Shown one piece after another: positions 47,628-56,540 of a DNA stretch of 64,000 nt. The stretch is from a virus. Under the pieces are notes generated by a model. That model had not been told where the DNA came from, made no database searches, and saw only the letters and a program-made list of their open reading frames with translations. The stretch's first letter is position 1. Each line of letters begins with the position of its first letter. A program made the translations under genes and the position numbers. Where the stretch lies: the IMG/VR virus record IMGVR_UViG_3300009788_000102, positions 1 through 64,000 of that record. One strand, 5' to 3'.

Positions 47628-47891
47628 ATGAAAACGATAACACTTGATATCGATCAGAACGGAGATGTCCATTGTCTATACACAGACGATGTCAATCTGT
47701 TCGCGATCGGTCTAGTGACGGATATCCACAAGGCGTCGAACGTAGAATTCAACGAGACAGAGCAAACGTGGGAAGTATTGTCTTTGAACGGTAAAGTCCT
47801 TCACACGAATCCCAACAGGGAAAAGGCAATTGAGTGGGAAATAGAGGCATTTTCGCCAGGAGGTACGCACTATGAAAAAAGGACACTATAA
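47628..47891 (+). CDS. Conserved small phage protein, 87 aa
   Basis: CAGGAACTAAC before ATG. Pattern KTITLDIDQNGDVHCLYTDD, SNVEFNETEQTWEV and a final EAFSPGG are familiar from phage genomes of several clades, function unknown. Confidence 0.75.
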   Translation: MKTITLDIDQNGDVHCLYTDDVNLFAIGLVTDIHKASNVEFNETEQTWEVLSLNGKVLHTNPNREKAIEWEIEAFSPGGTHYEKRTL

Positions 47892-48033
47892 AATCACACT
47901 TGAAGTAACCACGACCGAGACAGACAATGTCGACGGAGTAGAGGAACTTGAAGGTATGGAATTTTGGCCAGACGATTGCGACGAGGTAGACGTTCAGGAT
48001 GTGACAGTCAAGAGTGTCGAGGTTATCAGGTAG
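47872..48033 (+). CDS. Acidic protein, 53 aa
   Basis: AGGAGG upstream; overlaps the previous gene by 20 bases. Very acidic (EELEGMEFWPDDCDEVD), DNA-mimic-like charge, but no more can be said. Confidence 0.65.
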   Translation: MKKGHYKITLEVTTTETDNVDGVEELEGMEFWPDDCDEVDVQDVTVKSVEVIR

Positions 48034-48045
48034 AGAAGGAGGTTT

Positions 48046-48276
48046 ATGGTGAAGATGTTTAGGGGTTGGTACCGTCAGTCTCTGAAAACAAGAGGTAAAT
48101 GGCATCGCGTATGGCATATCTCTGGTAATCATCAAGCGATCACTACAGTCTGTAGTGGTAAGATAACCACGATCGATTGTGATTTCCACCAGAACCCGAA
48201 ACTGGAGAACAGATGTCGTCTTTGTGAGAAAAAAGAAGACCACAACTGTGAGTCCATAGGTGTTTTGCTCCAGTAG
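48046..48276 (+). CDS. Hypothetical protein with zinc end, 76 aa
   Basis: AAGGAGG upstream. Basic front; CRLCEKKEDHNC near the end. Unknown. Confidence 0.68.
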   Translation: MVKMFRGWYRQSLKTRGKWHRVWHISGNHQAITTVCSGKITTIDCDFHQNPKLENRCRLCEKKEDHNCESIGVLLQ

Positions 48277-48290
48277 GTAGATCATCAGAT

Positions 48291-48650
48291 ATGACTAGGG
48301 CACTTGCTGTCTTAGAACTACGTCGGCTACTCAAACAGAGAATCTACCGATTTCGAATTTGGGGTAACCGAGGTGTACAAATAACAGCACAATGGTTGTC
48401 TGACACAAGTATCGATACAGAAATCACAGACATCGATTTATCAGGAGGCAGATTAAAGAATGTCTACGCCCTAGATCAAATACAATCAGAACTTGGGCGA
48501 TTCAAAACAGCAATTGACTGGTTGTGCCTAATGAGTGATAAATTGGCCCTAGAAAACAAGAGGAAAAAGAAACTCAAGGGTCGTGTAACATCTTCAGAGA
48601 AAGCCGAGTACTTCGAAGAACTACTTTGTGAAGCGGAGAAAAAACGATGA
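48291..48650 (+). CDS. Hypothetical helical protein, 119 aa
   Basis: Two helical regions around a short beta stretch, lysine-rich C-terminus. Overlaps the DUF2997 gene start. Confidence 0.68.
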   Translation: MTRALAVLELRRLLKQRIYRFRIWGNRGVQITAQWLSDTSIDTEITDIDLSGGRLKNVYALDQIQSELGRFKTAIDWLCLMSDKLALENKRKKKLKGRVTSSEKAEYFEELLCEAEKKR

Positions 48651-48853
48651 GAGGACAAAAAGAAGTCATTATTAATATCGACCCCGATGGTAATTGTTCC
48701 ATAGAAGGTAAGGGGTTTGTGGGACCAGAATGTGCCAAATTTCTATCTGAGATAGAAGAAGTTTTGGGAACAGATGTGTCTCACACAGACAAGCCAGAAT
48801 ATCGACAACGTCGCGTGACCAGAGAAAGAAACACTCAACGCGGAGGAATATAA
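48647..48853 (+). CDS. DUF2997 protein, 68 aa
   Basis: KEVIINIDPDGNCSIEGKGF then GPECAKFLSEIEEVLG is the DUF2997 signature. This family accompanies DUF1257 and Ycf46-like ATPases, both upstream here. Basic tail after residue 50. Confidence 0.85.
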   Translation: MRGQKEVIINIDPDGNCSIEGKGFVGPECAKFLSEIEEVLGTDVSHTDKPEYRQRRVTRERNTQRGGI

Positions 48854-49047
48854 TGTCCAATCTTCTTAATAGAAGTCAGATCAAAGTGTTTATAAGAGCC
48901 AAACTTGCAGCCATGAGGCCGGGGATGGAAGACAAACTGACTCGTATCAGTAAAAGGGCTCTAGATAATTATGAAGCCAGATTAAGGATCATGATTGAGG
49001 ATGATATTATGACACACCCAACTATCGGTAAGACATTCAATCCATAA
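48853..49047 (+). CDS. Hypothetical helical protein, 64 aa
   Basis: TAATG overlap; CGGAGG upstream. Helical and basic (KVFIRAKLAAMRPG). Unknown. Confidence 0.67.
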   Translation: MSNLLNRSQIKVFIRAKLAAMRPGMEDKLTRISKRALDNYEARLRIMIEDDIMTHPTIGKTFNP

Positions 49048-49057
49048 GGAGAAAAAC

Positions 49058-49213
49058 ATGGCTGGATGCGGTGGTAGTTATACTGATGAAGACAAGTGGC
49101 CAGAAGACCCCACATGGAGAGGTTACGGTCCCATCGTTGCAGGTATTTTTGTCGGCCTACTTGGTATAGCTGGCATAGGGGTTGTTATTCTTCTTATCTG
49201 TACTGCACTGTAG
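49058..49213 (+). CDS. Single-span membrane protein, 51 aa
   Basis: AAGGAG upstream. Polar start, C-terminal helix (GIFVGLLGIAGIGVVILLIC). Confidence 0.65.
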   Translation: MAGCGGSYTDEDKWPEDPTWRGYGPIVAGIFVGLLGIAGIGVVILLICTAL

Positions 49214-49266
49214 TCTTGAAAGTCAGGCCAGTTTGGTCTGTATGTGTTTTGAAATGGAGTAGTAGG

Positions 49267-49470
49267 GTGAAGAAAAAGAAAACAGAAAGGCAAATAATCA
49301 ACAGCATCATTATCCATGGATTACGAGAAACAATCAAGGTCCATGGTCCGATAAGTAAGAGGCTGATCGGCAGCGCGGCGAAACGAATCAGTGGTCCACT
49401 TCTTAAAAGGAAAGAAAAAGATGAAGATGAAAGTGTTCGTAGTGACTCACAACACAAGAACAGGAGGTAG
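49267..49470 (+). CDS. Basic protein, 67 aa (GTG start)
   Basis: GGAGTAGTAGG before GTG. KKKKTERQIINSI, then HGPISKRLIGSAAKRI, a small phage motif of unknown role. An upstream longer frame overlaps the membrane gene. Confidence 0.58.
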   Translation: MKKKKTERQIINSIIIHGLRETIKVHGPISKRLIGSAAKRISGPLLKRKEKDEDESVRSDSQHKNRR

Positions 49471-49654
49471 GGTGCGAGGTGTGTTCTTCACAAAACAAGC
49501 AGCAGAAGAATATATCAGACCAGGAGTAGTCGTAGAGACCATCAAGTGTGGTGGTTGTGGCCAACAGAAACCAAATCCAGAATATGATCCTCTTGAAGCG
49601 TGGAAAGATAATTTGTTGATTACAGAATGGAAAGTAGAAGGAGACCAAGAATGA
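49421..49654 (+). CDS. Hypothetical protein with CGGCG, 77 aa
   Basis: AAAAGGAAAG upstream. Beta-rich front (KVFVVTHNTRTG), KCGGCGQQ near 42. Overlaps the previous gene by 50 bases. Confidence 0.66.
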   Translation: MKMKVFVVTHNTRTGGRVRGVFFTKQAAEEYIRPGVVVETIKCGGCGQQKPNPEYDPLEAWKDNLLITEWKVEGDQE

Positions 49655-49914
49655 GAACACAAATGCCGATAGTCGTTAGATTCTGGGCCAATCGTATGGG
49701 AACCATTCCAATAGATGTGTGTCATGGACCGATACCTGATATTTTCAGAACATCTATGTTTGAACCAGCGACAGAATTTGAGTTGCCAGACACAAAAGGG
49801 TCAGATGATCAGTTCTCAAAATGGTTGGATATCTATAGATCATCAACGTATCCCGATGAGTCATTGGGGATTCTAGACTGGTCTCTAACGAAGGGGCGGG
49901 TAAAATGCAATTAG
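49651..49914 (+). CDS. Hypothetical protein, 87 aa
   Basis: AAGGAG upstream; ATGA overlap. Not recognised. Overlaps the deformylase start. Confidence 0.66.
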   Translation: MRTQMPIVVRFWANRMGTIPIDVCHGPIPDIFRTSMFEPATEFELPDTKGSDDQFSKWLDIYRSSTYPDESLGILDWSLTKGRVKCN

Positions 49915-50405
49915 TGTATTATCCGGACCCAAGACTTCTTATGAGATGTCAGGAGTACGATTCTTCAATCAAAGAGAGCATTAAGAAACGAAGGATAATG
50001 CGAGCAGAGATGTTCCGAATTCTCGAAAGACACAATGGAGTAGGATTAGCAGCACCACAGGTTGGAATGAACGTCAGAATGTTCGCCTGGAAAGAGCATG
50101 GATTCTGCCAAATCATATGGAATCCAGTATTGAAAAGTGTCAGCGGACAACAACCATCAATAGAAGGATGTCTTTCTCTTCCTGGTGTCTCGGTCACGAT
50201 GACTAGAGGTACGTCTTCTATCTTGACGGGGATAGGTATCAACAACCTGCCGATACAATTTATCGGAGACACACACACGACTCGGATTTGGCAACACGAA
50301 ATAGATCATCTGGACGGAAAATTGATCATCGACAACATGACAAAAGAAGAGACTAGCTTAAACAAGTGTACACTAAGACGATTATTAAAAACGTTCGACG
50401 GTTGA
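49905..50405 (+). CDS. def: Peptide deformylase, 166 aa
   Basis: All three motifs are intact: GVGLAAPQ (about 48), EGCLSLP (about 88) and QHEIDHLDG (about 127), giving the Cys-His-His metal site. Removes the N-formyl group from new proteins. Phage deformylases are known auxiliary genes. Confidence 0.96.
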   Translation: MQLVYYPDPRLLMRCQEYDSSIKESIKKRRIMRAEMFRILERHNGVGLAAPQVGMNVRMFAWKEHGFCQIIWNPVLKSVSGQQPSIEGCLSLPGVSVTMTRGTSSILTGIGINNLPIQFIGDTHTTRIWQHEIDHLDGKLIIDNMTKEETSLNKCTLRRLLKTFDG

Positions 50406-50779
50406 TAAAATACAGAGGGACTTGCTGATTTTGATTATTTTCATTTTTTTTCATTTTGCGCGAGCGCTTTTGTCTTTTTTGCACTGTCTATATTTGTAGT
50501 AATATAGTAGTTTGCTAACTAGCCGGTTCATACAGCGTAATAGAATTCCGAACCGCGACAATCATCGACAACTTCACGACATGAATACTTTTGAGTTTTC
50601 CACCTAACGTACTATTTTCTGTCTGGCAATTATTACCATTGATTTGTTGAAGGTTTTGTTTCTCGAAGGTTACAGCTTCGTAGAAACTCTTTAACATATT
50701 CAACAAAAGAAGAAAAAGTTTAGGTTGAGAACAACTGTGTTTAATTGAAATCTGGGTCGGTTCGTTCGGAGAAAATGGA
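50406..50779. other. Non-coding gap with T-runs, possible promoter region
   Basis: AT-rich. GCGCGAGCGC followed by TTTTGTCTTTTTT may end the deformylase transcript. A minus-strand frame at 50515-50706 (63 codons) exists but lacks a ribosome site. No promoter of the window's consensus type seen. Confidence 0.5.
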
Positions 50780-51019
50780 ATGGAATGCCTAGTTTGTGGT
50801 CTTGAAATTCGTCAAAACGATTCTGTACTTCTGATTACCGAAGCGGTGTATAATGGCCCATGTGCGGATGATATAATCCACCAAATTGGCGCAAACAGAG
50901 TAGATGGTGTCATCCATCTAGAATGTCTTCAAAGTTCAGGAGACGCGGCGAGAACGTCAAATACGGGTGTTGTAGAGGCTGTTGTGGAAAGGTCAGATGC
51001 GTTATCGCTCTTCAAATAA
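50780..51019 (+). CDS. Hypothetical protein with CxxC, 79 aa
   Basis: GGAGAAAATGGA upstream. CLVCGLEIRQNDSVLLITEA then GVIHLECL near 55, a likely zinc-bound small domain seen in other phages. Unknown role. Confidence 0.7.
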   Translation: MECLVCGLEIRQNDSVLLITEAVYNGPCADDIIHQIGANRVDGVIHLECLQSSGDAARTSNTGVVEAVVERSDALSLFK

Positions 51020-51092
51020 AAAAGAGTTGGTAAAAGCGAGCCAACAGTAAACAGTATTATGGAATGAGTAATGGATGAAGTGGGAGTTTAAT

Positions 51093-51221
51093 ATGCCAAA
51101 ATGGATTTGTCGGTTTTTTCATTGGAAATTCTGGACTTTTCACACCTCATGGGTGTGGTGTAACAAATGTAATGGAATCATCATCCATATAACGAAGGGA
51201 GCCACAGATGGCCGAAGTTGA
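51093..51221 (+). CDS. Small aromatic protein, 42 aa
   Basis: GGGAG upstream. Tryptophan- and histidine-rich (FFHWKFWTFHTSWVWCNKC). Overlaps the next gene by 14 bases. Confidence 0.58.
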   Translation: MPKWICRFFHWKFWTFHTSWVWCNKCNGIIIHITKGATDGRS

Positions 51222-52668
51222 TACAAAACAGAAGATTTTGAGTGTCTTCAGCGAACATGGGGTTGTGATAGATAAAAGTATTGCCTATCTCAACGAACAG
51301 TTCCGTAAGCTTCCGACGTTTGTTATCGATTATCTGGTTGCCGAGATGGTAGATGTATCCAATCCGAGCGTTGGCTTAGAGAGGATCGGCAAACTTCTGG
51401 ATGATCACTTTATGGACTCAGACAAGAAGGAGTGGATCAAAAGTCGGATCAGGGAAGATGGCGAGTATACCTTGATTGGTCGCATTCGTTGTCGTCTTGA
51501 TGAGGGGCGAGATGAATATTGGGTAGATGTTACGTCACTGGGCAATCAGTTTATCAGAATTGACCCGATTTTAATAGAAGAATACGGAGAGGTTCTGTTA
51601 ACGACGGGTGCTTGGGGTGTATTCAAAATCGCTTACGACGATTCTTTCATTATGAGGAATAAATTGTACCCGTTTGTCATAACGGAGTTTAAGCCTATCC
51701 AGATCACAACGATAGACCTAGATTCATGGATAGATCGTCGAGTACAGTTTAGTCACGATGAATGGTTGGACCTAATGATTACCAGTATCGGATTCGATCC
51801 AGGTCAGCTTTCACTAGAAGAAAAAATGTTGTACGTTGTACGATTGGTCCCGTTCGTCGAATCTAATGTCAATTTGGTAGAGCTAGGGCCTCCCGAAACA
51901 GGGAAGACTTTTGCATACCAGTCTCTTAGTTCTCATGGATTTGTAATATCCGGTGGACAAACTACTGTCGCATCTCTGTTCTATGACAAATTACGAAGAC
52001 AACTGGGTTTGGTCGGATATCGAGATTGCGTTATGTTCGATGAGTTCGCAAATAGTAGGGTAGGAAACAAGTGGTCTGGCCACGGCGATTTGATCGATAT
52101 GTTGAAAGACTTTATGAACTCTGGTCGATTTGGAAGAGGTACCGCTGAGTTCGCGTCTGGTTGCTCAATAATGTTTGCAGGTAATATTGATTGTGATAGG
52201 GGCAAGGGAACGGTATCGGCTCGGTATAGAAATCTGTTTCAGCCATTGCCGGAAGCGGTCAGTAGAGATCGCGCATTCTTGGACCGTATCCATGGTTTTA
52301 TTCCGGGGTGGAGGATTCCTCAAATTCGTGAATCGAAATTAGCCAAAGGGCATGGATTCATGGCTGACTACATAAGCGAAATTATGCATCGGATGAGAGA
52401 CAAGAATTACACAAATGTAATTTTACACAACGTTACATTCGGAGATATGTCACAGCGTAATCAACGTTCTCTTCTAAGGATAGGATCAGGATTGTTGAAA
52501 TTGGTGTTCCCACACAGAACCTCGATGACTGTTGAGGCAGAAGAATTGAAAACCGTTCTTGACATAGCTGTTGATCTTAGGCAGAGGGTTATTGATCAGT
52601 TAGCTGTTATATTGCCTTCTGAATTCAAAGGTGTAAAATTGTCCTACGAGATAGAGGATGGTAAGTAA
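51208..52668 (+). CDS. BrxL-like AAA+ protein without protease domain, 486 aa
   Basis: Walker A GPPETGKT about residue 231, followed by SHGFVISGGQTTVASLF and Walker B CVMFDEFA about 276, with the GLVGYRD link, as in BREX BrxL. BrxL proteins are usually about 200 residues longer with a Lon-like C-terminus; that part is missing. No other BREX gene is nearby. Might be a phage DNA motor or a decoy against host BREX. Confidence 0.82.
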   Translation: MAEVDTKQKILSVFSEHGVVIDKSIAYLNEQFRKLPTFVIDYLVAEMVDVSNPSVGLERIGKLLDDHFMDSDKKEWIKSRIREDGEYTLIGRIRCRLDEGRDEYWVDVTSLGNQFIRIDPILIEEYGEVLLTTGAWGVFKIAYDDSFIMRNKLYPFVITEFKPIQITTIDLDSWIDRRVQFSHDEWLDLMITSIGFDPGQLSLEEKMLYVVRLVPFVESNVNLVELGPPETGKTFAYQSLSSHGFVISGGQTTVASLFYDKLRRQLGLVGYRDCVMFDEFANSRVGNKWSGHGDLIDMLKDFMNSGRFGRGTAEFASGCSIMFAGNIDCDRGKGTVSARYRNLFQPLPEAVSRDRAFLDRIHGFIPGWRIPQIRESKLAKGHGFMADYISEIMHRMRDKNYTNVILHNVTFGDMSQRNQRSLLRIGSGLLKLVFPHRTSMTVEAEELKTVLDIAVDLRQRVIDQLAVILPSEFKGVKLSYEIEDGK

Positions 52669-52669
52669 A

Positions 52670-53236
52670 ATGAGATGGCAAGAAATCGAAGGTTGGTTCT
52701 CTCAGTATGATGTAGATTTCGTGGTAGCTGTATGTGAAGGAATCCACGAAGGAATCGTTGTGGAACTAGGGTGTTATGCTGGTAAGTCTACTGCGGCTAT
52801 GGCTCCAGTTTGTAAGAAAAATGTTAATAACTATTGTGTCATTGATAATTTTTGGGGAACGGACCCGAAAGACCCAGCGACAAGGAATCAACGCAAGAGA
52901 AATATGCGAGAGGTGTTTGAAAATAACATGAGGGCGATGAATATTCTAGATTATCTAGAAATTCACAAGTTGGATAGCGCTGCGTCATCGCAATTGTTTG
53001 TTGATGGTGAGGTAGATTTTTGTTTCATAGATGCCTCTCATGCAAAAGAAGACGTAAGACGGGATGTAGATGCGTGGTGGCCAAAGATTAAGGTCGGAGG
53101 AACTTTGGGCGGTCACGACTACCAGTGGCAGGAAGTAAGAGAAGTCGTGAATGCTTTTGTGAAAACCAACCAATTGAAATTGGTTTTGGGAAAGGATAAA
53201 CAGTGTTGGAAAGTTGTAAAAAAGGAGCAGAAATGA
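52670..53236 (+). CDS. Class I SAM methyltransferase, 188 aa
   Basis: VVELGCYAGKSTAAM (motif I) about residue 30, VDFCFIDASHAKEDV about 110 and GGTLGGHDY about 145 fit the Methyltransf_24/CmcI-like group. Start one base after the upstream stop. Substrate could be a small molecule or sugar. Confidence 0.85.
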   Translation: MRWQEIEGWFSQYDVDFVVAVCEGIHEGIVVELGCYAGKSTAAMAPVCKKNVNNYCVIDNFWGTDPKDPATRNQRKRNMREVFENNMRAMNILDYLEIHKLDSAASSQLFVDGEVDFCFIDASHAKEDVRRDVDAWWPKIKVGGTLGGHDYQWQEVREVVNAFVKTNQLKLVLGKDKQCWKVVKKEQK

Positions 53237-54060
53237 ACGGATTTGTAACAGAACCAGAAGTCGTACTCGTCGGTAAGCCGGTGATAGAAATTGGTGGGGT
53301 CATGAAGTTCCTGGAGGACCACGGTCTTGTCTGGCCAGAACTTGAAGACAAACTGTCGTCTATGACATCACTCGGGGACGACGATGGAGAATGGCTTGTC
53401 GAGATGGCTGCTAGATTGTGTTACATGTCGTGGGCCAAAGAGGGCGAGACGATAAAGAGTAGGTGTCACGAAGACCATATCAAGCACCTCGTTGAAGTTG
53501 GGCATGGCGCGTGTATCGAGCATTGTAACATGAGTTTTATCATGTGGAATGTTTCTCGAAGCCTGACTCATGAGTTGGTACGTCACCGTATCGCCTCTTA
53601 CTCTCAGTTGTCTCAGCGGTACGTCGATTCGTCTAACGTGTGTTTTATTGTACCTCCTGCCATTCAAGAGTTGGCTAAGAATGATCCAGATAGCTACCGC
53701 GAGTGGGTCAGCCATTGTGAACAGTCTCGTCAGCTTTACGAAAAACTGACCGGCAAATTGTCTGAAATGTATTCGGATGTAGAAAGTGGATTGGAGCGTC
53801 GTAAGATGGCTCGCCAAGCTGCCAGATCGGTGCTTCCGAATGCTACCGAAACCAAGATATACGTCACATTGAATGCAAGGGCTATTCGTCATCTGATCGA
53901 GTTGCGAGCGAGCAAATTCGCTGATGTTGAGATAAGGAAATTGGCAGTCAAAGTATTCCGTATCATGCAAGATAAAGCGCCACTTTTGATTCACAGGATG
54001 GAGGTTTTAAGGCTGGAAGACGAAACGGAAGGTGTTAATTCCGAATATCGTCGCGTGTAA
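53233..54060 (+). CDS. thyX: Flavin-dependent thymidylate synthase ThyX, 275 aa
   Basis: Signature RHRIASYSQLSQRY about residue 118 contains the RHRx7S motif. AAAGGAG upstream. Makes dTMP from dUMP with FAD. Insert of about 40 residues between the signature and the C-terminal RHLIELR core is normal. Works with NrdJ for DNA precursors. Confidence 0.96.
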   Translation: MNGFVTEPEVVLVGKPVIEIGGVMKFLEDHGLVWPELEDKLSSMTSLGDDDGEWLVEMAARLCYMSWAKEGETIKSRCHEDHIKHLVEVGHGACIEHCNMSFIMWNVSRSLTHELVRHRIASYSQLSQRYVDSSNVCFIVPPAIQELAKNDPDSYREWVSHCEQSRQLYEKLTGKLSEMYSDVESGLERRKMARQAARSVLPNATETKIYVTLNARAIRHLIELRASKFADVEIRKLAVKVFRIMQDKAPLLIHRMEVLRLEDETEGVNSEYRRV

Positions 54061-54078
54061 TAAAAAAAGATAATTCGT

Positions 54079-54107
54079 GGGACAAAGACCTGTTTCTGAC
54101 GTATAAT
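54079..54107 (+). promoter_or_regulatory. Rightward promoter
   Basis: GGGACA, 17 bp ending GACG, TATAAT, 20 bp before the recombinase TTG. Same consensus as 4267, 4542, 39466 and 40938. Confidence 0.75.
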
Positions 54108-54127
54108 GTAGAGGAAGGATCAACATC

Positions 54128-55009
54128 TTGAACATAATACTCGACTTCGAAAGATATGTCAACACAGAGCTTGGTCTGTCCACGGAGACGCTTTCTGCGT
54201 ACAAAAGAGATGTACAAGAATTTCTTGATTTTATCGGGGACGAACAGTTGACATCTCGATTGATCGATACATTTATCCGAAGTCTTCAGTCACAAGGAAT
54301 GAAGGCTACCACCGTGCGTCGGAAGTGTATGTCTGTCCGTTGTTTGTGTCATTTTATGGTTGGTATCGGTCGTCTTGATAAGAATATCCATAAGATGATC
54401 GATCCTATTCGTATAGACAGGAGAACACCTGATGCGATTGAGTCTGATGATGTGGATGCTATTGTTTCCGCTGTGGAAAAGCGTTTACCAGCATCTAGAG
54501 CCGTTAACATTCGCCGCGACATCGCTATTATATTGATCTTGTATCGGAGTGGACTGCGAGTGTCTGAATTGTGCAACCTTGATTTGAAAGATATAAACAC
54601 AAGTCGAAGAGACATACTTGTCATGGGCAAAGGTCGTGTGGAAAGAATTGTTCCAACGACCGAAAAATGTATGAAGGCGATATGCGATTACATCAATATT
54701 GATCGCGTTTCGGACACTGATGCTGTTTTCGTCAAGCTTGATGGATCGAGAATTACTCGAAGAAGTGTTGGGGATATGTTAAGGGCAGCATCTAATACTG
54801 CTGGTGTTAAACACACCACACCCCATTTACTTCGTAGAAGTTGTGCTACGGACCTTATGGATCGCGGAGTCGACATAGAATTGATCCAATTTCTTCTTGG
54901 ACATCAAGATTTATCCACAACTCAGTCGTACTTGTGCGTTAGTCAAGACAAATTGAAATGTCTACACGAACGTTGTCATCCTTTTGGAGAAGAACATGCT
55001 GCAAGGTAA
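54128..55009 (+). CDS. Tyrosine recombinase (Xer-like), 293 aa (TTG start)
   Basis: AAGGA eight bases before TTG. N-terminal SAM-like core-binding domain; catalytic Arg in RSGLRVSEL (about 142), Lys in GKGRVERI (about 165), HLLRRS (about 236), LLGHQDLSTTQSY with Tyr about 272. Size is that of XerC/XerD, so dimer resolution or integration. No attachment site recognised. Confidence 0.95.
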   Translation: MNIILDFERYVNTELGLSTETLSAYKRDVQEFLDFIGDEQLTSRLIDTFIRSLQSQGMKATTVRRKCMSVRCLCHFMVGIGRLDKNIHKMIDPIRIDRRTPDAIESDDVDAIVSAVEKRLPASRAVNIRRDIAIILILYRSGLRVSELCNLDLKDINTSRRDILVMGKGRVERIVPTTEKCMKAICDYINIDRVSDTDAVFVKLDGSRITRRSVGDMLRAASNTAGVKHTTPHLLRRSCATDLMDRGVDIELIQFLLGHQDLSTTQSYLCVSQDKLKCLHERCHPFGEEHAAR

Positions 55010-55637
55010 AAAGGAACCGATCGATCCTCAAGAAGAAGAATGTCAGTGTCCAGACCAGAATCTTCCGTTGGGCCTCAACGCTGTGGTTGAAGATTTCCTT
55101 CGTCGTACTCGTCGAATTTTAGTTGTTGGTGAAATCGACGATATAGCCTCTGCTAATATCTGTAGCTGTCTTCAAGTATTTGCGATAATGAACGAACCAA
55201 TCTACATGTACATCAACAGCCCAGGTGGAAGTCTTTATGCTGGTTACGCAATCATAGATCAGATGTTATCATGTACCGGACCTGTTGTTACTATCGTCAG
55301 AGGGACAGCACATTCGATGGGAGCTATGATAGCTGCTTTCGGTACAAAGGGATATAGGTATGCAACACCGAATTCTTCTTTGATGTTGCATTCTGTCACA
55401 ATACACGATCCAGCAAGTTGTCTAGAGCATCACAAAAAGATGTTTGATTATACACGATTAGATTACGACAAAAAGATAGCGGTATTAGCTCGAAAGATGG
55501 GAATAACCAAAAAGAAGCTTACCGGTATAATGTCGGAAACAACATGGATGCAACCTAAGCAGGCGGTAAATATTGGTCTCATCGACGGTATATGGACGGC
55601 AGAAAAAGAACGTGCTGTGACAAGGAGTTTCATGTAA
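54996..55637 (+). CDS. clpP: ClpP-like serine protease, 213 aa
   Basis: GGAG before ATG. Catalytic Ser in GTAHSMGAM (about 110), His in LMLHSV (about 135), later Asp about 184. INSPGGSLYAGYAI is the ClpP groove. Phage ClpP proteins may act as maturation or regulatory proteases. Confidence 0.93.
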   Translation: MLQGKKEPIDPQEEECQCPDQNLPLGLNAVVEDFLRRTRRILVVGEIDDIASANICSCLQVFAIMNEPIYMYINSPGGSLYAGYAIIDQMLSCTGPVVTIVRGTAHSMGAMIAAFGTKGYRYATPNSSLMLHSVTIHDPASCLEHHKKMFDYTRLDYDKKIAVLARKMGITKKKLTGIMSETTWMQPKQAVNIGLIDGIWTAEKERAVTRSFM

Positions 55638-56140
55638 TGATGGTGCCGCAACGAAGAATAACAGATACGTATTTTAGGATAGCTCTCAAGCAATACGAAC
55701 CAATGGTTCAGAAAATGGCTTCGGTGGTCGGGCTAAAGCCCTCGCAGATGGACGAATGCTTATCTCAGGCTCGTGTCGAATTGTTGAAGTGTATGATTTG
55801 TTACCAGAATATTGGTTCATTCATCACATTTTTCCATTACAGACTGCTGGGTGCCTTTAGACACATGAGGGATGTTGAAAAAAGGTTCGGGAGGGTACAA
55901 ACATCGTTTCTGGAGGACACGAGCGACACGTTGACCAGCGAATATAATATGGATACTGGGATAATGGTGGAGGAATGTCTTTCGTGTCTTACGGCAAAAG
56001 AACGATGTATTATCGTGGAACTGTTTTTTAACCATAAGACTGTGAGACAAATATCTAGTGAGAATGGAATTGCTCCATCAACCCTATGTAGGGTTAAGAA
56101 CAAAGCACTAGAAAAAATGAGGGTCAAATGCAAGGTATAG
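55637..56140 (+). CDS. Sigma-70-like factor, 167 aa
   Basis: TAATG overlap; AAGGAG upstream. C-terminal LTAKERCIIVELFFNHKTV then ISSENGIAPSTLCRVKNKAL is a region 4 helix-turn-helix. The N-terminal part (LSQARVELLKCMICY, FRHMRDVEKRFGR) fits a compact region 2. It may read the recurring TATAAT promoters of this window. Confidence 0.82.
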   Translation: MMVPQRRITDTYFRIALKQYEPMVQKMASVVGLKPSQMDECLSQARVELLKCMICYQNIGSFITFFHYRLLGAFRHMRDVEKRFGRVQTSFLEDTSDTLTSEYNMDTGIMVEECLSCLTAKERCIIVELFFNHKTVRQISSENGIAPSTLCRVKNKALEKMRVKCKV

Positions 56141-56151
56141 CGAGGTAGTCA

Positions 56152-56472
56152 ATGGCAGGAAAAAGTCGAAAACAAGAGAAAAGCAGCCAGAAGAAAGCAG
56201 AACGGTTAATCAAATTTGTTGGTCTCGATTTGTGCGCATGTTGTAGTGGGCATCAAAAGATATGTGAGGGTAAGTGCAGAGAAGCTCACACGAATTCCAA
56301 CTCAGGACGAGTAGAATGTGGTGAATTGTATCAGGTCGAATGCAAAGACCTTGGTCGAAAGGGTTCCAAGAGACCCAAAAGGGGGTGGAAATTCGGTAAA
56401 CAAAAAGAATCTACCGAGCACAAAGACGCGAAACAAAGTCGTAAGAAAAAGATGGACAGAGATAGGTCTTAA
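56152..56472 (+). CDS. Basic cysteine protein, 106 aa
   Basis: LCACCSGHQKICEGKC near residue 27 looks like a zinc or disulfide cluster; flanks are lysine-rich. Unknown. Confidence 0.68.
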   Translation: MAGKSRKQEKSSQKKAERLIKFVGLDLCACCSGHQKICEGKCREAHTNSNSGRVECGELYQVECKDLGRKGSKRPKRGWKFGKQKESTEHKDAKQSRKKKMDRDRS

Positions 56473-56540
56473 TAGTGTTTTGAGGTGTATAAACTCTTAG
56501 TAGTTTCACCTTCTGTTCCCAAATTTGAAAGGCGAACAAA

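Noticed and set aside
50515-50706. Minus-strand 63-codon gene
   Set aside because: Plausible composition but no ribosome site or promoter; left as part of the non-coding gap.
51208-52668. A BREX defence island
   Set aside because: Only a BrxL-like protein is present; no PglZ, PglX, BrxC, BrxA or BrxB relative is seen within the window.
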